64,000 bases of DNA from Gammaproteobacteria bacterium (GTDB taxonomy: Bacteria > Pseudomonadota > Gammaproteobacteria > Steroidobacterales > Steroidobacteraceae), in the NCBI GenBank assembly GCA_003164785.1, contig PLUE01000016.1:124001-188000 (forward strand). Reading direction: 5' to 3'. The notes beneath the pieces were generated by a model, which had not been told where the DNA came from, made no database searches, and was given only the letters and a program-made list of their open reading frames with translations. Shown here one piece after another: positions 44,901 to 51,988 of this stretch (the stretch's first letter is position 1; each line of letters begins with the position of its first letter). The translations under genes and the position numbers were made by a program.

Positions 44901-45002
44901 CGCACCGACTTTAGGTGCGCCGCTTTGAAATCGTATCTATTCGAAGTGCTGGCGCGTGCCCGCGTAACCCAACACAGCTATTTTAACTTCGGAGAAATCG
45001 AC

Positions 45003-45068
45003 ATGCAACAAGACACCGGACCCGTCTACCTCACCGCCATCAATGGCGGGGTTTCGCGGGGGTTCTGA
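45003..45068 (+). CDS. 21-residue small ORF coupled to the DUF2802 gene
   Basis: MQQDTGPVYLTAINGGVSRG plus a final Phe, preceded by a good GGAG ribosome-binding site nine nt upstream. Its stop TGA shares a base with the ATG of the DUF2802 gene (TGATG), which has a poorer site of its own. It may be a translational-coupling leader or a genuine microprotein; no homologue is recognised. Confidence 0.45.
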   Translation: MQQDTGPVYLTAINGGVSRGF

Positions 45069-45469
45069 TGAACCTGAACACCTTTCTGAGCGTCGGCGGC
45101 GCGTGTTTGGCGCTGGCAGCACTGTTGCTGGCGGTCGGCGCGAAGCAAGCCGCGCAACGTTGGCGGGCCCGCTGCGAGTCTCTCGAGGCAAGCGTTGCCT
45201 CCCTGCATCGAGAGGTGGAGCTGGTCGCGTCGATCAGCGTCAAGACCGGCCGACGGGTGCAGCGCGTCGAAAGTGAATTTTCCGGGGTTGCTGACCGGGT
45301 CGACGTGGTCGAGTCGCGGGCTCCGGTGTCGGGGGCCGACTCGCTCGATCTGGCGATCGAATGGGCGCGTCAGGGCGCCGATACGGACAAGCTGAGCGAA
45401 CAGTTCGGCTTGAGCAGCGGCGAGGCGGAGTTGGTGGCGCGTCTGCACGGCGGGAAGAAAAGGGCCTGA
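45068..45469 (+). CDS. DUF2802 protein, flagellar/chemotaxis locus
   Basis: A 133-residue membrane-anchored protein. N-terminal TM (VGGACLALAALLLAVGAKQA near residue 8), a coiled coil near 35-85, and the conserved C-terminal DUF2802 helix pair DLAIEWARQGADTDKLSEQF and GEAELVARLHGG. The family is typical downstream of motCD/cheW in polar flagellar loci of Gammaproteobacteria; precise function unknown. Coupled to the 21-residue ORF. Confidence 0.85.
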   Translation: MNLNTFLSVGGACLALAALLLAVGAKQAAQRWRARCESLEASVASLHREVELVASISVKTGRRVQRVESEFSGVADRVDVVESRAPVSGADSLDLAIEWARQGADTDKLSEQFGLSSGEAELVARLHGGKKRA

Positions 45470-45532
45470 GGCTCGGGGGTGAATGGCCGTTGCGGCCAAG
45501 CGCTGCCCCGACTGTCGATAACGAGGTGCCAG

Positions 45533-45730
45533 GTGAGCGAAGTTTATCGCTTGAGCAAATCGAGATATGCGGGGCTCCTCCTGCTGGCTGCCTGCTGTGT
45601 GGGATACACCGCATCGGCCAACATCCCCCTGGTTTTTCGGCTCGGCGGCGGGTTTGGCCCCGGCCCTGGCGGAAGGCCTTCCGCGTGGGGTGTCGGCGCG
45701 CGAGGCCGCCGCGAATTCGCTGGCGGTTGA
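45533..45730 (+). CDS. Possible small exported protein (65 residues)
   Basis: A GTG-start frame with a convincing signal peptide (YAGLLLLAACCVGYTASA) followed by a short Gly/Arg-rich tail ending GRREFAGG. AGGTGCC lies close upstream. I do not recognise it. It sits between the flagellar and catabolic regions, where gene remnants are common, so it may be functional, or the N-terminus of a lost gene. Confidence 0.35.
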   Translation: MSEVYRLSKSRYAGLLLLAACCVGYTASANIPLVFRLGGGFGPGPGGRPSAWGVGARGRREFAGG

Positions 45731-45807
45731 GTCAGTCTGCGTGCTGGGTGGAGTGACTCGACCGGCCTTCAGGTCCCATACGCTGCAATCCTGGGGAGTC
45801 GAAGACA

Positions 45808-45900
45808 ATGCGTGCCGCCATCTATCATGGAAACCGGGACCTCCGGCTCGAGTCCGTTCCGGAGCCTCAGCCCGGTAGCGGCGACGTGGGGTCGGCGTGA
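45808..45900 (+). pseudogene. Truncated zinc-type alcohol dehydrogenase (N-terminal 30 residues)
   Basis: MRAAIYHGNRDLRLESVPEP continuing QPGSGDV is the classic N-terminus of medium-chain zinc alcohol dehydrogenases (butanediol dehydrogenase type), but the frame ends after 30 residues in GSA-stop. A GGAG site remains upstream. Its TGA overlaps the GTG start of the SDR gene, so a deletion has fused an ADH start to the SDR and translation may now be coupled. Confidence 0.65.
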
Positions 45901-46727
45901 AGCCCCAGGAGCTGTTCAAGGTCGAGGGCTACGGCGTCATCGTCACCGGCGGCGCCAGCGGCCTGGGGCTGGGCTATGCGGAAGCGCTGGCGGAGAATGG
46001 CGCGCAGGTGACCATCCTCGACGTCGACTCCAGCCGCGTCGATCAAGAAACCCAGCGGCTCGGGAATCTGGGCTACGCGGTCCGCGGTGAAGTGGTCGAT
46101 GTGCGGGATCACGCTGCCATCGATCGTGCCTTCGACGCGGCGTTGGCCGCTCATGGCCGCCTGGACGTGGTGTTCGCCAATGCGGGGATCGACCCGGGAC
46201 CGGGATTCGTGGGCAGCTGGGTGGGGGCGGAGCGGCCGAGAAACCCGGCGGGGGCTTTGGAAAGCTACACGGACGAGCGCTGGAACCGGGTCATCGACAT
46301 CAATCTGAACGGTATTTTCGCGACCCTGAGAGCCGGGGCGCGCCTCATGCGCCCGCAGCGCTCGGGCCGCATGATCGTCACGACATCGGTCGCCGCCTAT
46401 CAATGCGAGCCTGCCATCGGCGCGGCCTACATGACGGCGAAGGCCGGCGCCGCCCACTTGATGCGGTCGGTTGCGTTGGAGCTTGCGGCGTACCAGATCA
46501 CGGTCAATGCGATCGCTCCGGGATTCTTCGCCACCAACATCGGCGGCGGACATGCGAAGCAGCCGCAGGTGCAGGAGGCGATGAGCAAAGCCATTCCGAT
46601 GCACCGCGTGGGGTTTCCCGACGACATGAAAGGATTGGCGCTGTTCCTCGCGTCGCCCGCGTCGTCCTATATTACCGGGCAGCAGATTTCGATCGATGGG
46701 GGCTGGACGCTGGGGGTCGCCGACTGA
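45897..46727 (+). CDS. Short-chain dehydrogenase/reductase
   Basis: A 276-residue SDR from the GTG at 45897. NAD(P) loop VIVTGGASGLGLGYAEALAE near 14, Asp near 40 in ILDVDSS suggesting NAD, ANAGIDPG near 96, and the catalytic Ser/Tyr/Lys (TSVAAYQ, then YMTAKAG) near 162-185; C-terminal ITGQQISIDGGW. Substrate unknown; the region suggests aromatic or alcohol catabolism. It starts inside the truncated ADH remnant and is convergent with the decarboxylase. Confidence 0.85.
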   Translation: MKPQELFKVEGYGVIVTGGASGLGLGYAEALAENGAQVTILDVDSSRVDQETQRLGNLGYAVRGEVVDVRDHAAIDRAFDAALAAHGRLDVVFANAGIDPGPGFVGSWVGAERPRNPAGALESYTDERWNRVIDINLNGIFATLRAGARLMRPQRSGRMIVTTSVAAYQCEPAIGAAYMTAKAGAAHLMRSVALELAAYQITVNAIAPGFFATNIGGGHAKQPQVQEAMSKAIPMHRVGFPDDMKGLALFLASPASSYITGQQISIDGGWTLGVAD

Positions 46728-46760
46728 TCGGGGCCTCAGCCAGCCCGGCCGGCGCGGCGT

Positions 46761-48326
46761 TTACGTGACCCGAACCTCGAGCAGCATCGGCACGTCGGCC
46801 GAGAATATCTCGCGCAGCGCCGCGTCGAGGTCTTCGCAGCGCTCGACCCGCATGCTCCTGACGCCCTGCCCCGTGGCCAGCGCACAGAAATCGAGATGCG
46901 GAAGTTTGACGCCGGGCAGCGCGTCGATGGCGAAATGGCGGCCGAATTCCTCGAGCGCGCGATAGCTCGAATTATTGATGACGATGAAGGCGACGGGTAA
47001 TCCGAGTTCCGCGGCGCTCCACAGGCCTTGGATGGAATACATGGCCGAGCCGTCGCCGAGCAAGCCGATGACTTTACGGCCCGGACGCGCCAAGGCGACG
47101 CCGACCGCCGCGGGCAATCCGTGGCCCAAGCCGCCGCTCGCGCAGGTGTGAAAGGTTTCGCGTTCGAGGATGGGCAGATGATCGTGCATGGGTCCGCGGC
47201 TGCTCGGTGCTTCCTCGACGATGATGCTGTCGGCGGGCCGTAGCGCCGCGATCTGCTGCAACAGATAGCAGTCGGTCAGGCGATCGGCCGGCACCTGCGC
47301 CGCGCGCGCAGGCAGAGCCGGCGCCGCACGCGTCTCCCTCGGTTGGGAGGCGAGCAATGCGGCCACGCCGAGCTTCAAATTCGTGACGATGGATGTGCCG
47401 ACGGGGGCCCAGGCCGCGGCGGCCGGGTCGTCGGTGAGCTGCACCAGCGTCGAGCCGGCGGGGATGTGCGGTCCGTGTCCCTCGACGTGATACGTGAACA
47501 CCGGGGCGCCCAGCACCAGGATGAAGTCGGCGCCCTCGAGCAGTTTGACGATCGCCGTGCGGTTCGCCGGCAGGAAGCCGGCGAACAGCGGGTGCCGTTC
47601 GGGAAAGCTGTTGCGCGCCGACATGGGACTGACCCAAACGGCAGCTTGATGTCGTTCGGCGAGGGCGATGGTTTCGTCCCACGCATCGTCTCGTGCGACG
47701 GATGCGCCGACCACGATCACCGGTTTGCGGGCCGCGCCGAGCGCGGCGCCGGCGCGCCGGAGAAGCTCGGGATCGCCGGCCAGGGTTCGGCTCGCGATGC
47801 GGGCCGCCACCGGCAGGCAAAGGCGGTCCCAATCGTCCACCGGGATCGACACCAGGGTGGGACCCCGCGGCGGCTGCATCGCCACGTAGTACGCGCGCGC
47901 CAGGGCGGCAGGGACATCCTCGGCCCGCGCCGGCTCGACGCTCCATTTGATGTAGGGTTTGGGCAACTGCGCGGCCTGCTCGGAATACAAGAACGGCTCG
48001 AACGGCAGGATGGAGCGCGCCTGTTGGCCGGCGGTGATTACGAGCGGTGTCTGGTTCTTGAAAGCGGTGAAAATGCTGCCGAGCGCATGGCCGACGCCCA
48101 CCGCAGAATGCAGGTTGATGAGCGCGGCATCGTTGCGTGCTTGCGCGAAACCGTCGGCCATGGCGACGACCACCGATTCCTGCAATCCCAGCACGTAGCG
48201 GAAATCTTCCGGAAACTCGCGAAACATCGGCAACTCCGTGGAACCAGGGTTGCCGAATATCGTGGTCAGGCCGAACTCCCGCAGCAATGCGTGGACCGCC
48301 TCGCGAACCGGCATCTCGCCGCTCAC
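46761..48326 (-). CDS. mdlC: Benzoylformate decarboxylase-like ThDP enzyme
   Basis: A 521-residue thiamine-diphosphate enzyme closely following Pseudomonas benzoylformate decarboxylase. FGNPGSTELPMFREFPEDFR near 24 (active-site Ser), the ThDP Glu in LQESVVVAMADGFAQA near 47, catalytic His in INLHSAVGVGHALG near 70, and another conserved His in VFTYHVEGHGPHI near 278. ThDP motif LLGDGSAMYSIQGLW near 428. Would decarboxylate an aromatic 2-oxo acid to an aldehyde. GTG start at 48326 overlaps the reductase stop. Confidence 0.82.
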   Translation of the reverse strand: MSGEMPVREAVHALLREFGLTTIFGNPGSTELPMFREFPEDFRYVLGLQESVVVAMADGFAQARNDAALINLHSAVGVGHALGSIFTAFKNQTPLVITAGQQARSILPFEPFLYSEQAAQLPKPYIKWSVEPARAEDVPAALARAYYVAMQPPRGPTLVSIPVDDWDRLCLPVAARIASRTLAGDPELLRRAGAALGAARKPVIVVGASVARDDAWDETIALAERHQAAVWVSPMSARNSFPERHPLFAGFLPANRTAIVKLLEGADFILVLGAPVFTYHVEGHGPHIPAGSTLVQLTDDPAAAAWAPVGTSIVTNLKLGVAALLASQPRETRAAPALPARAAQVPADRLTDCYLLQQIAALRPADSIIVEEAPSSRGPMHDHLPILERETFHTCASGGLGHGLPAAVGVALARPGRKVIGLLGDGSAMYSIQGLWSAAELGLPVAFIVINNSSYRALEEFGRHFAIDALPGVKLPHLDFCALATGQGVRSMRVERCEDLDAALREIFSADVPMLLEVRVT

Positions 48327-49339
48327 AGCCGGATCACGATCTTGCCGAAATGGGAGGCGCTCTCCATATGCCGGAAGGCGGCCGGTGCGTCGTCGAAGCC
48401 GAATTCCCGATCGACGATGGGCTCGAGTCGCTGTGTCGCGATGGCGGCGTTCATGCGCTCGAACGTGCCGCGCGAGCCGACGAACACCCCGTGCAGGCTC
48501 GCTTGCTTGCCGAGCAACCCATACGGGCTGCCTGCCGCGCCCACGCCGGTGATGACACCGATCATGGTCACCTTGCCGCCGACCGCGACGGCACCGATGG
48601 ATCGGCTAAGCGTATCGGCACCCCCGACGTCCAGAACGTGATCTGCTCCTTGGCCGTCGGTGAGTTGCAGGACCTCGCGATCCCAATCCGGCGTGAGGCG
48701 GTAATTGACGCCGGCGAAGGCGCCGAATGAACGCGCCCGTTCCAATTTCGTGTTGCTCGATGAGGTGACGATCACGCGGGCGCCCGCCATGTGGGCGAAT
48801 TGCAACGCGAACATGGACACGCCGCCCGTGCCGAGCAGCAGCACGGTCTGGCCCGGCGCGATGCCGCCGATGTCGACCAAGGAACGCCATGCGGTGACCG
48901 CCGCGCACGGCAGCGTCGCGGCTTGCGCCCATGACAGATGTTCGGGGACCGCGACGGCATCGCGTTCATCGAACAGGGCGAATTCGGCCAGCACGCCGTC
49001 GGTGGGCGGCGCCCCCAGGGCGACCAATGGCTGCCGCGGCGGCGCGCCGTCGAGCCATCCGCGAAAGAACGTGCCGCACACCCGTGCACCGACCTTGAAA
49101 CGGGTGACCGAGTCACCCACCGCGACGACTTCGCCCGCGCCGTCGGATATCGGGATGATATTGGTCTTCCCGGGGCCGCCCATGTAGTGGCCGCGCGCGA
49201 TCAGCAGATCTCTGAAATTGAGGGAGGCCGCATGCACGCGGACCAGGATTTCGTTCGATGACGGGGCCGGGTCCGGACGCTCGCAGCGACGCAGGCCGTC
49301 GAGTGAGCTGCTGCCGGCGACGATTTCATATGCGCGCAT
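48323..49339 (-). CDS. Zinc-independent MDR NAD(P)-dependent oxidoreductase
   Basis: A 338-residue medium-chain reductase of the quinone-oxidoreductase/ADH type without the structural zinc Cys set. N-terminal GroES-like domain with SLNFRDLLIARGHYM near 39; Rossmann loop VLLLGTGGVSMFALQFA near 167; DGQGADHVLDVGG near 230. GAGGAAGGA precedes the ATG. First gene of the two-gene operon with the decarboxylase; its promoter faces the LigF-like gene. Substrate unknown. Confidence 0.85.
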   Translation of the reverse strand: MRAYEIVAGSSSLDGLRRCERPDPAPSSNEILVRVHAASLNFRDLLIARGHYMGGPGKTNIIPISDGAGEVVAVGDSVTRFKVGARVCGTFFRGWLDGAPPRQPLVALGAPPTDGVLAEFALFDERDAVAVPEHLSWAQAATLPCAAVTAWRSLVDIGGIAPGQTVLLLGTGGVSMFALQFAHMAGARVIVTSSSNTKLERARSFGAFAGVNYRLTPDWDREVLQLTDGQGADHVLDVGGADTLSRSIGAVAVGGKVTMIGVITGVGAAGSPYGLLGKQASLHGVFVGSRGTFERMNAAIATQRLEPIVDREFGFDDAPAAFRHMESASHFGKIVIRL

Positions 49340-49390
49340 TGTCCTTCCTCACAGATTAATGTTTCATTTGAACCGAAGAGTGCTCGTCGC

Positions 49391-49420
49391 GATCGACTGT
49401 AACCGAATCCGCAGTCGATC
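49391..49420. promoter_or_regulatory. Dyad operator candidate 1 (9-bp arms)
   Basis: Perfect inverted repeat GATCGACTG/CAGTCGATC with a 12-nt spacer in the divergent region between the MDR reductase (minus) and the LigF-like gene (plus), 52 nt upstream of the reductase ATG. The symmetry suits a dimeric regulator. No regulator gene is adjacent. Confidence 0.6.
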
Positions 49421-49447
49421 CGCAGGGAAGCGGTCGATTTTTTTCCG

Positions 49448-49470
49448 CAACGCAGGCGCGGGCTGCGTTG
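49448..49470. promoter_or_regulatory. Dyad operator candidate 2 (8-bp arms)
   Basis: Perfect inverted repeat CAACGCAG/CTGCGTTG with a 7-nt spacer, just upstream of the TATAAAA hexamer at 49474-49480. It overlies the expected -35 box, which is poor, so an activator could be needed there. The LigF-like ATG is at 49539. Confidence 0.6.
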
Positions 49471-49538
49471 TCCTATAAAATGGCGAATCAAGGCGGTGCG
49501 TCGCCAACCTCGAGTCCCCTCACCTCACGAGATGTCCC

Positions 49539-50300
49539 ATGCTAAAGCTGTATCACGCTGAACCGGTCGCGAACTCCCTGAAATCCCTGATCCCGTTGCA
49601 CGAGAAGGGTCTGGAGTTCGAAAGCATCTACGTGGACCTGCATAAGTTCGAGCAGCATCAGCCGTGGTTCGTTGCGCTGAATCCGGAAGGTCAGGTTCCT
49701 GTCCTGGATCATGATGGCGTGATCATTACGCATACGACGGTCATCAACGAATACCTCGACGACGCGTTTCCCGATTCTCCGCCGCTGCGTCCCGCCGACG
49801 CGGTCGGCAAGGCGCGCATGCGTTATTGGAACAAGTTCGTCGACGAGCATGTGATGAATTATGTTTCCATGTGGGGCTGGCACCGGATGGTCGGCGTCAT
49901 CGCCCGCAGCGTCGACAGCGGCGAATTCGAGAAGCTGCTCGAGCGCATCCCCCTGCATGAGCAGCGCGAGAAATGGCGGACGGCACGCTCCGGCTTCAGT
50001 GAAGCGGACCTCGCGAACGCCACGCGAAAAATCGAAGTGGCCGCGGCCAAGGTGGAGAAGCAACTGGGCGAATTCCCGTGGATCGCGGGCGATACGTTCA
50101 GCCTTGCCGACGCGAATTTCTTCAGCCATTGCGGAATGATGCTCGAACGCATGTTTCCCGCGATCGGCAACCAGCAGTCGACTCCCCGGCTTCTCGACTG
50201 GGTTGCGCGGATGCGCGCCCGCCCCGGTGTGGCCAAGGCGCTTGCGGGCCCGGACAAGACCAATCCAGCGTTGCGCACGTTCACGGGCCACGTTCACTAA
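49539..50300 (+). CDS. LigF-like glutathione S-transferase (beta-etherase candidate)
   Basis: A 253-residue GST. N-terminal thioredoxin fold: LKLYHAEPVANSLKSLIPLH (the N-S-L-K block of LigF), EKGLEFESIYVDLHKFEQHQ near 22, NPEGQVPVLDHDG near 50 and VINEYLDDAFPDSPPLRPAD near 67, then the helical domain with MRYWNKFVDEHVM near 96. This follows the Sphingobium LigF pattern, a glutathione-dependent enzyme that splits beta-aryl ethers after oxidation of the alpha-carbinol. First gene of a three-gene operon with GMC and SDR enzymes. Substrate to be tested; other GST roles are possible. Confidence 0.8.
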   Translation: MLKLYHAEPVANSLKSLIPLHEKGLEFESIYVDLHKFEQHQPWFVALNPEGQVPVLDHDGVIITHTTVINEYLDDAFPDSPPLRPADAVGKARMRYWNKFVDEHVMNYVSMWGWHRMVGVIARSVDSGEFEKLLERIPLHEQREKWRTARSGFSEADLANATRKIEVAAAKVEKQLGEFPWIAGDTFSLADANFFSHCGMMLERMFPAIGNQQSTPRLLDWVARMRARPGVAKALAGPDKTNPALRTFTGHVH

Positions 50301-50327
50301 AGACGGGTTTCAAGAAGGAGTCGCTCG

Positions 50328-51962
50328 GTGGCCAATGCGTCGATCAAGAAATTTGATTACGTCATCGTCGGTGCGGGTTCCGCGGGATGCGTTCTCGCCA
50401 ATCGCCTGACGCAGGAGGCGAATACGGTGCTCCTGCTCGAAGCAGGGGGGCGCGCGACCGGGCTTTTCAAAGACATGCCGATGGCATTTCCGAAATACGT
50501 ACTGCGGCGGGATCTGAATTGGAATTTCGTGAGCGAGCCGGAGCCCCATTGCAACGGCAGGCGGATCGACATCCCTCGCGGCAAGGGACTCGGCGGTTCG
50601 TCGATGATCAACGGCATGGTCTATGCGCGCGGTCACCGCAGGGACTACGATCAATGGGCGGAGCAGGGGATGGCCGGATGGGGCTACGCCGACGTGCTGC
50701 CGTATTTCCGCAAGTCCGAGAAGAGCTGGCTGGGCGACGGCCCGTACCATGGGGACTCCGGCGAACTGCATGTCGTGGTCCCCGAGACCAACATGCTGTA
50801 TGACGAGATTCGCGCCGCCACCATTGCCGCCGGCTATCCGGCGACGCAGGACTATCACGGCGAGGAAACGGAAGGATTTCAGCGCAGCGAGATGACCATC
50901 GTCGGCGGCCGGCGCGCGAACAACGCGCGCATTTTCTTGAAGCCGGCGATGGGCCGCGGCAATCTGACGGTCGAAACGAGAGCGCTCGCCAGCCGCATCC
51001 GTATCGAGGCAGGGCGCGCGGTGGGCGTGGACTATTTGCAGGGTGGCCAAGCCTTCACGGCCATGGCCAACCGTGAAGTCATCCTCGCCGGCGGGGTGTA
51101 TGGATCGCCGCAGTTGCTCATGCTGTCCGGCGTCGGCCCCGCAGATCATCTTCGTACCCAGGGCATCAAGCCGCTCCTCGATTTACCGGGAGTCGGCAAG
51201 AATCTCGTCGAACATCCCTTCCTGTTCATAGGGTGGAACCTGCGCCACGGCGCGTTTCGCAGCGAGTTGCGCGTCGATCGCGCGACGACGTGGGTCATGC
51301 AGTGGGGTCTGCGAGGCAAGGGCTTGTTCGCCACCAACGGCGCTGCCGGCAATTTGTTCATTCGGACGGATCCGCGCCTGGACCGGCCCGACATGCAATA
51401 CACCTGCATGTCGGGTGAGATCAGTGCGCGCGAGCTATGGTTCCCGTTCTTCGGCAAGAAGCCGGCACACAGTCTCGGCGTCGGCATTTCGATGATCAAG
51501 CAGGACAGCCGGGGAGAGGTCACGCTGCGCTCCCCTGATCCCCAGGTTGCGCCCCGCATCTTGTTCAATCTGTTCAAGGAGCGATCCGATATGGAGCGCG
51601 CCATTCGCGGTTTGAAGGCCATCCGCGACATCTATCATCGTGAGCCGTTGCGCGATTTGATCACCAGCGAAATCGTGCCCGGCGAGGCCGTGGCCTCGGA
51701 CGCCGATCTCGAGAAGTTCATCCGCGCGACCGGCGCGATCACGCAGCACGCGGTGGGCACCTGCAAGATGGGGATCGACACGGATCCGCACGCCGTGGTC
51801 GACGGGTCCTTGAGGGTGCGCGGTCTGGAGGGGCTGCGTGTCATCGATGCGTCGATCATGCCGGACGTGCCCGGGGGCAATACGAATGCTCCCGCGATCA
51901 TGATCGCGGAGAAAGGCGCCGACATCATCCGCGGGCGCAGCTTGCCCCGCGCAACGGTCTGA
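50328..51962 (+). CDS. GMC-family FAD oxidoreductase (HpvZ-like role possible)
   Basis: A 544-residue flavin oxidoreductase. FAD motif DYVIVGAGSAGCVLANRLTQ near 10, GMC signature RGKGLGGSSMINGMVYARG near 84, second signature AGGVYGSPQLLMLSGVGP near 250, and catalytic His-Asn region HAVGTCKMG near 470 with NTNAPAIMIAEKGAD near 515. No signal peptide. In Sphingobium, the GMC enzyme HpvZ oxidises the alcohol that LigF releases; position next to the LigF-like gene makes the same role plausible here. An alcohol/choline dehydrogenase role is the alternative. Confidence 0.88.
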   Translation: MANASIKKFDYVIVGAGSAGCVLANRLTQEANTVLLLEAGGRATGLFKDMPMAFPKYVLRRDLNWNFVSEPEPHCNGRRIDIPRGKGLGGSSMINGMVYARGHRRDYDQWAEQGMAGWGYADVLPYFRKSEKSWLGDGPYHGDSGELHVVVPETNMLYDEIRAATIAAGYPATQDYHGEETEGFQRSEMTIVGGRRANNARIFLKPAMGRGNLTVETRALASRIRIEAGRAVGVDYLQGGQAFTAMANREVILAGGVYGSPQLLMLSGVGPADHLRTQGIKPLLDLPGVGKNLVEHPFLFIGWNLRHGAFRSELRVDRATTWVMQWGLRGKGLFATNGAAGNLFIRTDPRLDRPDMQYTCMSGEISARELWFPFFGKKPAHSLGVGISMIKQDSRGEVTLRSPDPQVAPRILFNLFKERSDMERAIRGLKAIRDIYHREPLRDLITSEIVPGEAVASDADLEKFIRATGAITQHAVGTCKMGIDTDPHAVVDGSLRVRGLEGLRVIDASIMPDVPGGNTNAPAIMIAEKGADIIRGRSLPRATV

Positions 51963-51988
51963 ATCATCAATCCAAGGGCTGGAGCGCA

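Noticed and set aside
44670-45068. Plus-strand frame of 132 codons spanning the motD end and the IS605-like segment
   Set aside because: It overlaps motD in another frame and shows no domain; only its last 21 codons have a good start signal.
45514-45521. GTCGATAA (7 of 8 to the FliA -10) before the small exported ORF
   Set aside because: Nothing like a FliA -35 lies 11 nt upstream.
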